Source: Bacillus sp. FJAT-27245 (lineage in GTDB: Bacteria > Bacillota > Bacilli > Bacillales > Cytobacillaceae). Taken from it: DNA of 33,238 nt. Below are positions 22,971 through 31,334 of the stretch, in pieces (within the stretch, counting starts at the first letter, position 1; the number at the start of each line of letters is the position of its first letter). The translations under genes were made by a program, and so were the position numbers. The notes under the pieces were generated by a model that worked only from the letters and a program-made list of their open reading frames with translations, had not been told where the DNA came from and made no database searches. The stretch spans positions 1,144,114-1,177,351 of the forward strand of contig NZ_LIGI01000001.1 of assembly GCF_001273955.1 (NCBI RefSeq). Reading direction: 5' to 3'.

Positions 22971-23195
22971 ATGACTGGGACGATTGCAGTTATTATGATA
23001 TTTGGCATACCCATTTTAGGCATTATTACTAGCCATATCGAAAAGCAGTCAAAAATACAAGCCAGTATGGTGAAAGACCAACTGGAACTGGAAAAGCTCA
23101 AACACGAAAACTATATGCTCGAGACGGAAAAAATGAGGCTCGAGCTTGAAAAATCGTTGTTGAGCAATCCAAAAGATGAGACTAAGTTCATATAA
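22971..23195 (+). CDS. Small single-TM coiled-coil protein
   Basis: This 74-aa protein has one N-terminal TM helix (IAVIMIFGIPILGIITSHI) followed by an amphipathic, heptad-like helix rich in Glu, Lys and Leu (about residues 35-66). The plan is like phage-shock PspB or other small membrane adaptors, but no family is firmly recognised. AAGGAGGG with good spacing supports the start, so it is likely a real gene. A strong terminator follows at 23313. Confidence 0.75.
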   Translation: MTGTIAVIMIFGIPILGIITSHIEKQSKIQASMVKDQLELEKLKHENYMLETEKMRLELEKSLLSNPKDETKFI

Positions 23196-23312
23196 TTGAA
23201 CCTCGGTACTTTACCTTATAGGATGCAACAGTTGAGATTCAGAACCGGATTTGCGATAGATTCTCCAAATATATCAACTTTCAACGATTGGGCGTTATTG
23301 TTGAAGGCCATT

Positions 23313-23356
23313 TGTCTAATTCCTAGTAAAAATGCGGAGGAATTAGACATTTTTTT
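23313..23356 (+). terminator. Rho-independent terminator
   Basis: TGTCTAATTCC pairs perfectly with GGAATTAGACA and is followed by seven T. It ends the small TM-protein unit. The 517-bp gap 23196-23712 otherwise holds only the dispersed repeat. Confidence 0.92.
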
Positions 23357-23508
23357 ATCCCTGCGTTTTTGGGTCATTTCAACTATTTTGGGCTTATTTC
23401 AAAATAGGCCCTTAGAAAAAGAGCGATCCTAATTGAAATTTTTATTTGCTTCATACGTATATTTATATAGGTTGAAATAAATAATTACACTATCAATTTG
23501 AAATGTAA

Positions 23509-23635
23509 GTTGATTGGAGCGGAGGGCGCTGACTCCGGCGGGATGCAGCGGCAAGGTGGAGACCCCACAGGCGCTCGCGCCGAGGAGGCTCCACTGACGC
23601 CCCGCGGAAAGCGTGTGCCCGGAGTGGAAATCAAC
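23509..23635. repeat. GC-rich dispersed repeat with inverted ends
   Basis: This 127-bp GC-rich island in AT-rich DNA begins GTTGATTGGAGCGGAGG and ends GGAGTGGAAATCAAC, so the ends are inverted copies of GTTGATT. Internal text such as GAGGCTCCACTGACGCC and CCCGCGGAAAGCG is very like a short repeat I recall in many copies across Bacillaceae genomes. It is probably a REP-like or MITE-like non-coding element. An open frame through it is not a gene. Confidence 0.8.
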
Positions 23636-23712
23636 AGCAAGTTTAGATTAGCCAATACAATTTTTGATTCAACCTATATAGCAAGAAATATTTATAAAAG
23701 GATGTGGGTATA

Positions 23713-24717
23713 GTGGGACTTAAAAGGAAAAAAGGGCTTATGATCCTGATTTTATCTTTCATTCTTTTAGCTTGTGAATCTGAAGCAGATGAACCGAATA
23801 CAAAAAAAATTAATAATATTGGTAAGAAACAAAATAGTAAACTAGAAGAAAAGCCTCGGTTAAGATGCAAGCCGTGTATATGGTCCCCTGATGAATGGGG
23901 CGGGCAATCGGATCAGGCTTTTCCCGAGGAAGGACAATTCTGGGCAACCGATAAACCAAGAGAATTAGAAAGGGCTGCTTTTGGGCAGTTAAAACACATC
24001 CCTCTAAATATTAATGTATCTATAAAACAGGTTAAAGTTGATACTGAACTTCCAAACATACCAAAAGAGCTCCCTGTTTATATGCAAGGCAGCTACCCAT
24101 CACATCATAAAGAACTCCTTAAATCTTTTACCCAATATCACGAAGTTCTGGATTATCATCCGTCCTATTCAGGGATATACTTTGCAGGCATGGATCCACT
24201 TACTGAAAAAATTGATGATCCTCAAAAACATGATATCGAAAATAAAGCGAAAGACGTTCTTGGAAAATTATTAATGCCTGATTCACACCCATCAACAGTT
24301 CAACACAAAGACGGGAGCTGGACGGTTACTTTTTTTCGATATATTAATGGGTACAAGGTGTATGTAGACAAACCAATAAGAATCCGTTTTGATAATAAAG
24401 GAAGAGTTACTTCAATCGAAGGAAGAAGAAGGCCAATCATTGAGGAAAGTTATTATCCAACACGTTCACCAAATGAAGCAATAGAGGAATTAAAAAAGGA
24501 AAAATGGCTTCACTTGTATATATATGAATACGGTGTTCCTGAATTCGATGGCAATGTAGGCGAATTTGTAATAACACATATAGAAATAGCCTATCATGAA
24601 CAACACCCCGATGCACCAAGACAAGTAATGCAGCCTTATTATGTTTTTAAAAATAAAGAAGGGCAGGCGCTGTATGTACCTGCAATTGCAGATCCATATG
24701 TAGAGGCGGTGAATTGA
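23713..24717 (+). CDS. Lipoprotein of unknown function with a CxxC pair
   Basis: This protein of about 334 aa starts with a clear type II signal peptide: KRKKG, hydrophobic LMILILSFILLAC with lipobox LLAC. A short linker is followed by RLRCKPCIWSPDEWGG, a CxxC pair just outside the membrane. The C-terminal half (about 195-320) has SWTVTFFRYINGYKVYV, IRFDNKGRVTSIEGRRRPI and YYVFKNKEGQALYVPAI. That rhythm resembles YycI/PepSY-like extracytoplasmic domains, but I cannot assign it. AAAAGG at 23696-23701 favours GTG 23713 (11-nt spacing) over GTG 23704. It is the first gene after the dispersed repeat and convergent with the next. Confidence 0.8.
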   Translation: MGLKRKKGLMILILSFILLACESEADEPNTKKINNIGKKQNSKLEEKPRLRCKPCIWSPDEWGGQSDQAFPEEGQFWATDKPRELERAAFGQLKHIPLNINVSIKQVKVDTELPNIPKELPVYMQGSYPSHHKELLKSFTQYHEVLDYHPSYSGIYFAGMDPLTEKIDDPQKHDIENKAKDVLGKLLMPDSHPSTVQHKDGSWTVTFFRYINGYKVYVDKPIRIRFDNKGRVTSIEGRRRPIIEESYYPTRSPNEAIEELKKEKWLHLYIYEYGVPEFDGNVGEFVITHIEIAYHEQHPDAPRQVMQPYYVFKNKEGQALYVPAIADPYVEAVN

Positions 24718-24771
24718 AATAGGCAGTCGATACTGCTTATAGCAGCAAACCAGTTGGGTGCTTTTTGTTTT

Positions 24772-24813
24772 AGGAAAAATAAAATAGCCCAGTTTACGCA
24801 TGAAACTAAGCTA
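24772..24813 (-). terminator. Terminator of the DUF3291-like gene
   Basis: On the minus strand TAGCTTAGTTT pairs with AAACTGGGCTA (a two-base internal mismatch) and runs into TTTTATTTTT. Confidence 0.7.
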
Positions 24814-24844
24814 TCCCCTGAATTGAATTGCATTTTGGAGTATC

Positions 24845-25204
24845 CTAAAGGACTGCACCCTTTCGTGACTCAATTCTGCCAAATTTCTTATGTAACCTGT
24901 CTTTACATTCATTCCAAGAAGGAATACTTTCTGCTTCCCAATTTACTAATTCTAACTTATCAGCGATATTTCGTGATATTTTCATTGCTTTTAAATGACT
25001 GCCATTATTTCTATAGACCATCATATGCTCCTTGCTTTCCCATACTGTCAAAGTCCAGTACGTGTCCCATCCTTCTTTATTAAAAGAAGAAAATACTAAT
25101 CCCTCGGCTTTTCTTGACTGCATAATTGATTTAATTGTATGAAGGAAAAAACTGGGCAACTTTCGTTTCCCTTTTAAATGCAACCTAGTAACTGAAATAA
25201 ACAT
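24845..25204 (-). CDS. DUF3291-like / dimeric alpha-beta barrel protein
   Basis: This 119-aa protein has the opening MFISVTRLHLKG and the central WDTYWTLTVWESKEHMMVYRNNGSHLKAM, which I associate with small DUF3291 or antibiotic-biosynthesis-monooxygenase-like proteins of the dimeric alpha/beta barrel fold. Such proteins bind small hydrophobic ligands or haem, and most are uncharacterised. GAGAGGA about 10 nt upstream supports the start. The VOC gene lies 80 bp upstream on the same strand, so the two may be co-transcribed. Confidence 0.78.
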   Translation of the reverse strand: MFISVTRLHLKGKRKLPSFFLHTIKSIMQSRKAEGLVFSSFNKEGWDTYWTLTVWESKEHMMVYRNNGSHLKAMKISRNIADKLELVNWEAESIPSWNECKDRLHKKFGRIESRKGAVL

Positions 25205-25284
25205 ATCGCATTCGTCCTCTCACATAAATCCTATAATTTTACTGGCAATGCAAGCGGTTGGTAAGCCATTATTCATTACAGATG

Positions 25285-25683
25285 TTATACTCCATCATTT
25301 CCTACTATGGTTCTAATTCTCTCATTTTTCTCCTTTTCACTAATGTACTCAAAGAAACCAAGCCGGTTTCCCCAAGGATCAGTAAATGTAGCCCATTTAA
25401 CAGGTACTTCTTCCCTGGAGCAGATTTCAAACGAATCGACATCTAATTCCTTCATCATCCTATTCCGTTCAATTTCAATTGAAGAAACGCCCAGACGTAA
25501 TGGGCCACTACCTTCTGATGGCGTCCCTTCGGCGACCTGTAACCAGCAGCCGGGAAGTAGTTCCCATTCGGCAAAACCTGCGTGAGGAGTATAATCAGGT
25601 TCTTTATTAAGTAATGTTGTATACCACTTTCTCCCTTTTTCAAAATCAATAACGCGAACTTGATACGTCATCTCATAGATCAT
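25285..25683 (-). CDS. VOC-family (glyoxalase/bleomycin resistance fold) protein
   Basis: This 132-aa single VOC domain has the first beta-alpha-beta unit with VIDFEKGRKWYTTLL, the strand FAEWELLPGCWLQVAEG, and the end VKWATFTDPWGNRLGFFEY, the typical F-DPxGN-GF motif. The possible metal ligands Glu (in EWEL) and Glu (in FFEY) are present, while the usual first His is absent. The superfamily includes glyoxalase I, dioxygenases and antibiotic-binding proteins. AGGAGGGG directly upstream gives a firm ATG at 25683. Confidence 0.87.
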   Translation of the reverse strand: MIYEMTYQVRVIDFEKGRKWYTTLLNKEPDYTPHAGFAEWELLPGCWLQVAEGTPSEGSGPLRLGVSSIEIERNRMMKELDVDSFEICSREEVPVKWATFTDPWGNRLGFFEYISEKEKNERIRTIVGNDGV

Positions 25684-25908
25684 TTCGTTCCCCTCCTGTA
25701 ATAAATAGCCTCGTTATTAGAATATTAACAAAAAATTGCGAATTTGACTGTCCCTTGATGTGCTAACTCCGTTTTTTGTCCGCTTTTCTCTCGCTCCCAA
25801 TGAACTGGTTTTCTTTAAGCTATTTTTACATGTTTTCAATAAAAGGTTAAAATTGGTTCCTTACACTATACGTTTAGTTTCAAAAACTATAGGAAGAAGG
25901 AGATAATA

Positions 25909-25935
25909 ATGAAAAAGCGAACAATTCTAAATTAA
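25909..25935 (+). other. Eight-codon ORF with a strong ribosome binding site
   Basis: AGAAGGAGATAATA precedes ATG, and the frame MKKRTILN ends at TAA (25933-25935). The basic start looks like the beginning of a secreted or small protein gene. No frame continues downstream, so this is either the remnant of a deleted gene or a leader peptide. The surrounding 383-bp gap (25684-26066) has otherwise only the hairpin at 26024. Confidence 0.4.
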
Positions 25936-26023
25936 GTTTAATATAATAAATACAATACATACAGTACATTGGATTTTGCTTAATAGAATGCCTTTTTTCT
26001 ACCGTCCGAAATAATACCTTTTC

Positions 26024-26067
26024 AATAATAAAGCCTTTTCAATATTAATTGAAAAGGCTTTATTATT
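26024..26067 (-). terminator. Long perfect hairpin, terminator of the MFS gene
   Basis: Perfect 20-bp arms surround ATTA, with AAAGCCTTTTCAAT in the left arm. It overlaps the MFS stop codon. TTTATTATT-type tails are present on both strands, so it may stop transcripts from either side. Confidence 0.85.
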
Positions 26068-27326
26068 TATTTTAGTGTAATAATTGGTGAAAATATTGTT
26101 ACTATACCTAGTGAAAATAAATAAATGAAGCTAATTAAAAAGATATAACTACCATCTATATATTCAATTGTCCATCCTGCGAGAATAAATGATATCGGAA
26201 CAATTAATTTTAAAGCCATCGAAGTAGTTCCTGCGACTCTTCCTAACAATTCATTGGGGGTTTCCTCTTGTCTTATAGTCTTATAATGAATTAATAACTG
26301 GGATAAACTAAAATCGGCTAACAGTCGCCCGAATGCCAGCATTATCCAAGTATTTGAAATAAAAAAAATAAAACTACTCACGCACATAATAAAAATAAAA
26401 ACAATAAATAATGATCCACGATTATAATATTTAATAGATTTTTTAACAAATAATGCACCAAGTAGACCACCAAGAGCTCCGAAAGAGGAAACTAAAGCTA
26501 ACTCAGAAATACTTATCTTTAAATTATCTAAGGCGTAAAATATAAAAATAGCACTTGTCATAGAATTAGCTAGATTAACACTTAAGACAATCAAACTGGC
26601 TAATTTTATAGTCTTACTTGATAAAACTGCAATCCATCCCTCTTTAATATCAAAGAGGATCCCTTTTTCCCTTTTAACCTTATTTTGTGTTATTAATTGT
26701 ATGTTTGTAGGTAGACGTAAATTTATGACAAAACAAAAAAGGATAGATAATCCTACCAAAGTTATAATGAGGCTATAATTGACTCCTAATTTAAGCATTA
26801 TTAAACTAGCTAGTGTTGGACCAATTATATTTAAAAATGTACTCATAAAAGTCTTTGCGGAATTTGCTTGTGTAAGCTGTGTTTTTTCTATTATCAGTGG
26901 TAAAATCGCATGTGAGGTGTTACCAAATGTATACTTACTTAGATATAAAGCGAAACCAATTATGTAAAATAAATAAATACTTATTAGTGAATTAATTATT
27001 AGAAACATTAATAAAGAAATAACCAATATTTGTATAGAAATAGTCATAATCATTATTTTTTTTCTATTAACTCTGTCGACTAAAACACCTATGAACATCC
27101 CTAACAGTATAGTAGGTAAAATTTCAACTGCTCTCATAGTACTCATCGCTAATGAAGAGTTTGTTAGGTTATAAATATATATTGGTAACATAAAAGAGTA
27201 TACATGAAAAGTTAAATTGCCTACGTTTGAACCTATAAACAAAAACACAAAGTCTTTGTTAGACCAAATAGATTTTGCTTTGGTATTACAATATGCTTGT
27301 AATTTTTCTTCCACAATGGGTTTCAT
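26067..27326 (-). CDS. MFS transporter (drug/macrolide efflux-like)
   Basis: This 419-aa protein has about 12 TM segments. The cytoplasmic loop between TM2 and TM3 reads GVLVDRVNRKKIMI, matching the MFS motif A pattern G-xxx-D-R-x-x-R-R/K. The N-terminal FVFLFIGSNVGNLTFHVYSFMLPIYIY and the C-terminal RQEETPNELLGRVAGTTSMALKLIVPIS resemble the MFS_3/MefA-type exporters. It probably expels a small hydrophobic compound. GAAGGTGGG precedes ATG 27326. It is very AT-rich, the last gene of a minus-strand DeoR, NIPSNAP, MFS series, but a hairpin at 27515-27548 may give it separate expression. Confidence 0.9.
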   Translation of the reverse strand: MKPIVEEKLQAYCNTKAKSIWSNKDFVFLFIGSNVGNLTFHVYSFMLPIYIYNLTNSSLAMSTMRAVEILPTILLGMFIGVLVDRVNRKKIMIMTISIQILVISLLMFLIINSLISIYLFYIIGFALYLSKYTFGNTSHAILPLIIEKTQLTQANSAKTFMSTFLNIIGPTLASLIMLKLGVNYSLIITLVGLSILFCFVINLRLPTNIQLITQNKVKREKGILFDIKEGWIAVLSSKTIKLASLIVLSVNLANSMTSAIFIFYALDNLKISISELALVSSFGALGGLLGALFVKKSIKYYNRGSLFIVFIFIMCVSSFIFFISNTWIMLAFGRLLADFSLSQLLIHYKTIRQEETPNELLGRVAGTTSMALKLIVPISFILAGWTIEYIDGSYIFLISFIYLFSLGIVTIFSPIITLK

Positions 27327-27514
27327 GATCGCCCACCTTCATTTCATAACAGATTTTATCCGTAAAGACCTACTAACCTGTCTAACTTTCATGGGCTGGT
27401 AAAGGTCTATGACTAATTTTTTAGCTAAACGGGCGTTTTGAGAACAAACATCTATATACTCTTAATCCAAATGTTTTAATGGTTTTTTTACCTGATTTGC
27501 TCAATAAGGAGATT

Positions 27515-27548
27515 AGTAAAGGCCTTAATCCTTCTTTGATTAAAGCCT
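27515..27548 (-). terminator. Terminator-like hairpin downstream of the NIPSNAP gene
   Basis: On the minus strand AGGCTTTAATC pairs with GATTAAGGCCT (one G-U wobble) and is followed by only TTT, so termination may be weak. Confidence 0.5.
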
Positions 27549-27616
27549 CCTATTTGCCGTCTATGAATCACAAAAATAAGCGATTCATCAAATTCTTACC
27601 AGCTTAAAGATTTCGT

Positions 27617-27955
27617 TTATTGTAAAGTCAAAAATAACTGTTCATTTCGTACCTTCAAAATATACTTTTTATAAACGTACTCTCTACCACCATTTTTTTT
27701 ATACCAAAGGTTTACACGATCAACGTGTTTTTGATCACCTCTAACCCTGGCTTCTATTTCTTTATACTTCTCTAAACTGTCATACTCCCAAATAGCGAAA
27801 ATTTCAGTGGTTTTCTTATCATTAGGTGCCATCCATCTTCCTATTAAAAGAGCACCATTTTTAATCTGATTAGGTAGATTAGTTTCATTAAAATGTTTAT
27901 TGAAAGTTTCAACAAATTCATTTTCTACAATGTAAAATTTCCTTCTATAAAACAA
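27617..27955 (-). CDS. NIPSNAP family protein
   Basis: This 112-aa protein starts FYRRKFYIVENEFVETFNKHF and contains GALLIGRWM and TTEIFAIWEYDSLEKYKEIE, the pattern of bacterial NIPSNAP/dimeric alpha-beta barrel proteins. The reaction is unknown. The TTG start at 27955 is accepted because the family begins M-x-YRRK at this point, although the upstream GAGGCAGGCGAG is a poor site. It lies 29 bp after the DeoR gene and is probably co-transcribed with it. Confidence 0.8.
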   Translation of the reverse strand: MFYRRKFYIVENEFVETFNKHFNETNLPNQIKNGALLIGRWMAPNDKKTTEIFAIWEYDSLEKYKEIEARVRGDQKHVDRVNLWYKKNGGREYVYKKYILKVRNEQLFLTLQ

Positions 27956-27984
27956 ATTTCTCGCCTGCCTCGGATTATTTTTTT

Positions 27985-28764
27985 CTATAAGAGATTAAAT
28001 TCACTTTTTGCTACTAGAATTTCAGTACCTTGGCTTTTTATTAAATTTATATTTTCTTCCGTTGTTTCTTCATCAGTAATTATTTTGTTTAATTTATCGA
28101 GTGGATACATTCTTGAAAACATATCTACTCCAAATTTTATATGCTCAATTAAAGCAATAATCATTCTTGAGTTATCAAATACAGTTTTATGAAAAATTGA
28201 TACTTCTGGTGTAGCTGTGCTTAATCCTTTTGATGAAAGTGCCCCAGCAGTTGCAAAACATAAATCGAAAGTAAATTGCCGAACGAATTCATTAGCTAAA
28301 TGATCTGTTATATTCCCTGAACTCTTTACAAATCCACCAATTAAATACAGCTGTACGTTTTCTAAATCCCTTAAATAATAAGCAACTTCAACGGAATTGG
28401 TTACAACGGTATATGCAAAATCTTTCGGAAGGTATTTCAACATTACATAATGAATTGCAGCTCCCCCAATAAAAACGGTTTGGTTTTCTTTTATGAAAGT
28501 GACGGCTAACTTTGCAATAGCATTTTGATAAACGCTTCCTTCACCGTAGCGTATTGACCGAGGTTGAGGCATATTTCTAACATTTTTAATAGGAATCGCT
28601 CCACCATGCGTTCTCTTCAAAAGACCTTGTTCTTCCATAATAGATAAGTCTCGTCTTATAGAATCAATTGACATTTCAAATTTACTTGCTAAATCCTTTG
28701 CCAATACACGACCGTTTTCATTTAACATCTTTAATATCAATTGCCTTCTCTCGTCCGAAAACAA
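27985..28764 (-). CDS. DeoR/GlpR-family transcriptional regulator
   Basis: This 259-aa protein has the DeoR winged helix: FSDERRQLILKMLNENGRVLAKDLASKF, then MSIDSIRRDLSIMEEQGLLKRTHGGA, the standard DeoR signature. A sensor domain of the DeoRC (sugar-phosphate isomerase-like) fold contains FIGGAAIHYVMLKYL, VVTNSVEVA and YLIGGFVKSSGNI. In this family the ligand is usually a sugar phosphate, but some key residues differ (GGAA in place of the usual DSGTT), so the effector may not be one. AGAGGTGA selects the TTG at 28764. A good promoter lies upstream. It probably controls itself and the NIPSNAP and MFS genes downstream. Confidence 0.9.
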   Translation of the reverse strand: MFSDERRQLILKMLNENGRVLAKDLASKFEMSIDSIRRDLSIMEEQGLLKRTHGGAIPIKNVRNMPQPRSIRYGEGSVYQNAIAKLAVTFIKENQTVFIGGAAIHYVMLKYLPKDFAYTVVTNSVEVAYYLRDLENVQLYLIGGFVKSSGNITDHLANEFVRQFTFDLCFATAGALSSKGLSTATPEVSIFHKTVFDNSRMIIALIEHIKFGVDMFSRMYPLDKLNKIITDEETTEENINLIKSQGTEILVAKSEFNLL

Positions 28765-28803
28765 ATTAATCACCTCTATAATTAAATTGGTATGATATTC
28801 CAC

Positions 28804-28833
28804 ATTATTTCACTTTTATTCCGTTATTGTCAA
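28804..28833 (-). promoter_or_regulatory. Sigma-A promoter of the DeoR unit
   Basis: On the minus strand a consensus TTGACA (28833-28828) is followed after 17-18 nt by AAATAAT (28810-28804). Confidence 0.65.
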
Positions 28834-28930
28834 TAAATTTTGCGTTTTTATTCTTGTTTATTAATGAATATTAAGGGTTTACCTACTGTAATACAAATAT
28901 TATTTACAAATATAGGGGTTTTTCGAAATT

Positions 28931-29140
28931 AATCTACAAAGAACGGAACGAAAAGGGATGGAACCGCTACATGGCCAACCCAAGATTGAAGGAAATGTCT
29001 GAATGGCCCGGTCTGAAAAAAATTTCCTAAATCTATATGGTCACCAAGTGCACGAAGGATCCAAACTCCAATTTTTAAAGACAATTCTAAAATGCTTGGA
29101 AAAGCAGAATTTCAAGGAAAACGAGGAGGGGGCGGGTTTA
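28931..29140 (+). pseudogene. Decayed 3' fragment of a nitroreductase gene
   Basis: The region aligns base by base with 18110-18320 of the intact nitroreductase gene. Its translation begins IYKERNEKGWNRYMANPRLK (intact: IYKDRNEKGWDRYMSNPRLK). The Gln codon before IYT is TAA here, and further stops and shifts follow; the aligned end includes KQNF. The first roughly 190 codons are missing. The left edge abuts the AT-rich DeoR/MFS block. It is a relic of an older second copy and not expressed. Confidence 0.88.
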
Positions 29141-29223
29141 GCACTACGCAATGCATGCGTGTTTATCCAATTCATCTTGCCCGAAAAAAGCTTAGAACTT
29201 CTGACAAGAAGTATGAAAAGCTA

Positions 29224-29260
29224 AGAGACAAAGAGGGGGAACCATTCGGAGTCTCTTTTT
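29224..29260 (+). terminator. Terminator-like hairpin before pepF
   Basis: AGAGAC pairs with GTCTCT around a 21-nt loop, followed by TTTT. It may be the surviving terminator of the lost nitroreductase copy. The 580-bp gap 28765-29344 otherwise holds the DeoR promoter and the gene fragment. Confidence 0.55.
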
Positions 29261-29344
29261 ATTTGAGAAAATTAATCTGTCTTCGGTCCATAAATAATGC
29301 TATTATCAGAATATTATGTACTCAATAAAAAAGGGGAGTTTACA

Positions 29345-31171
29345 ATGAGTGTGATTACGCGTAAGGATGTACCAGTGGAAGAAACATGGGATCTGACACC
29401 GATTTTTGCCAACGATGAAGAATGGGAAAAAGCCTACATTCAGGTTGAGGAAGACCTGGACAGGATGCTCCACCACAACGCCGACCTGGAAAGTGCGAAA
29501 AACACCCTGGATTTAATCCGAAAATACGACAGCTTAATGGAAAGGTTTAGCAGGGTATCGAGCTACGCTTTTTATAAATACTCCGAGGATGGAACAGATC
29601 CAGAGAATCAACACCGGCTCGGGCGCTCGCAAAATTTGGGCAAAAAATCCTATAACCTCAGTACGGTGATCGTCAACCAGCTCCTTCAGTTGCCGAAAGC
29701 TACCGTGCAAACGTACATGGAAGAAGAAAGTGGCCTCCATGCATTTCACCGCTTCCTTGAGAAAATCGATAACCTGCGCGACCACTCATTAAAGCCGGAA
29801 ATGGAAGATTTGCTGTCTTCCCTCGGCCGCACCCTAAACGCACCAAATTCGATCTACTTAACGATCACCGCTTCCGACCTCAAGTTCGAAACGGTAAAAG
29901 ATAAGGATGGAAAAGACGTGCCGGTTTCGCTTTTCATGTACATGACCCAGGTTGAAACATCACCGGATACTGTGCTGCGGCGGAATGCGTATCAGTCGCT
30001 ATCAAATGGTTTGAAAAAATATCAGCATGGCCTCGTCCAAACGCTGACGAACGAAATACATAAAAATGTCGCGATTGCGAAATTGCGCCAGTATCCAACG
30101 ACGATGGATTACCTGCTCCACTATGACTCGCCGGCGGACAATAATTTTTATGCTGGTGATGGCATTCCGTGCGACTATTTCGAGGATGTGCTCGACACAT
30201 TCCAGAAGGAGCTTGCCCCGCATATGCAAAGGTATGCCCGCTTGAGGAAACGCCAGCTCGGCCTCGACAAGCTCCTCTTCTCGGATGTCAAAGCGCCGCT
30301 CGACCCGGATTTTGATCCGCCAATCAGCTACGAAGAAGCAGGGGAAATCATTGTGGAGGCTGTCGGGGTGCTTGGGCCTGAATACCAGGACCTCATGCGG
30401 AAGGTGTTCGCGGATCGCTGGGTATACCGTGGTGATAACGTGGGGCGAAGGATGATCGCATTCGGAGGCGGCGTCCATGGCGTTCATGGCTATTCATTTT
30501 ACCCGTGGGGCGGCAATCTGTTCGATGTGATCCTTCTTGGCCACGAACTCGGCCACGCCATCCATCTCACGCTTGCCTCGCAAAACCAGAAATTCATCAA
30601 CAATGGTGGGTCTCTGTTATTCATCGAGGCGCCGTCCACCTTAGTCGAACATTTAATTGTCCAGTACCTTCGTGAAAACCGAGATGACCCAAGGCTGCAC
30701 CGCTGGCTCAATATGTACTTGATGATGAGCTACCACCATAATTGCGTCACCCATATCCTTGAGGCCGAACTGCTGAGAAGGCTGTACAAAATGGCAGACA
30801 AGGAGATTCCCTTGACGACAAGCATCATCAGCGACACGAAAGGCGCGATTTTATCAGAGTTCTGGGGAGACACCGTCGAAATCGACGAAGGCGCGAAACT
30901 GACGTGGATGCGCCAGCCGCATTATTACATGGGCCTGTATCCGTTCACCTATTCGATCGGCACATCCGCCTCCACCGTCATCGCGGAACGCATCAAGGAG
31001 GATGGGGTATCCGTCGGCGAGCAGTGGACAGATGTCCTAAAGCGCGGAGGCACACTGGGCGGCTTCGACCTGTACAAAATGGCCGGCCTCGATATGACCA
31101 CAACCGACGTCATCAAGCAAGCCATCGCCCATATAGGTAACATCGTTGATGAGCTGGAAAACAGTTTTTAA
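29345..31171 (+). CDS. pepF: Oligoendopeptidase F (M3 family)
   Basis: This 608-aa cytosolic zinc metallopeptidase has a normal length for PepF. The N-terminal PVEETWDLTPIFANDEEWEKA is the PepF start. The catalytic motif HELGH is at residues 400-404, with third ligand Glu429 in FIEAPSTLVEHL. The substrate-binding YYMGLYPFTYSIG follows near the end. The enzyme cleaves peptides of roughly 7-17 residues taken up by oligopeptide importers or released from proteins. AAAAGGGGAG with ATG 29345 is preferred over ATG 29297, which has no site. An oligopeptide-binding protein gene is at the left edge of the window, though the two are 28 kb apart. Confidence 0.95.
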   Translation: MSVITRKDVPVEETWDLTPIFANDEEWEKAYIQVEEDLDRMLHHNADLESAKNTLDLIRKYDSLMERFSRVSSYAFYKYSEDGTDPENQHRLGRSQNLGKKSYNLSTVIVNQLLQLPKATVQTYMEEESGLHAFHRFLEKIDNLRDHSLKPEMEDLLSSLGRTLNAPNSIYLTITASDLKFETVKDKDGKDVPVSLFMYMTQVETSPDTVLRRNAYQSLSNGLKKYQHGLVQTLTNEIHKNVAIAKLRQYPTTMDYLLHYDSPADNNFYAGDGIPCDYFEDVLDTFQKELAPHMQRYARLRKRQLGLDKLLFSDVKAPLDPDFDPPISYEEAGEIIVEAVGVLGPEYQDLMRKVFADRWVYRGDNVGRRMIAFGGGVHGVHGYSFYPWGGNLFDVILLGHELGHAIHLTLASQNQKFINNGGSLLFIEAPSTLVEHLIVQYLRENRDDPRLHRWLNMYLMMSYHHNCVTHILEAELLRRLYKMADKEIPLTTSIISDTKGAILSEFWGDTVEIDEGAKLTWMRQPHYYMGLYPFTYSIGTSASTVIAERIKEDGVSVGEQWTDVLKRGGTLGGFDLYKMAGLDMTTTDVIKQAIAHIGNIVDELENSF

Positions 31172-31334
31172 CCATCTTTTTTTAAAAAAAGGGCACACGG
31201 CCGGCGGTGAAATGGAAGCATAGCCAATTCAATATCGCCATGCACAGTAATTCAGTTTGCACCAAAAAGTGAAACCAATTCGGCACGCTGCTGTCCGAGA
31301 GAATCTCACAGAATACTGCAGGATAGAGTACTCG

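Noticed and set aside
23196-23432. Open frame of 78 codons after the small TM protein
   Set aside because: It begins at TTG without a ribosome site and runs straight through a strong terminator hairpin.
23498-23713. Open frame of 71 codons through the GC-rich repeat
   Set aside because: It is created by the dispersed repeat, has no ribosome site, and such frames are a known kind of spurious annotation in this element.
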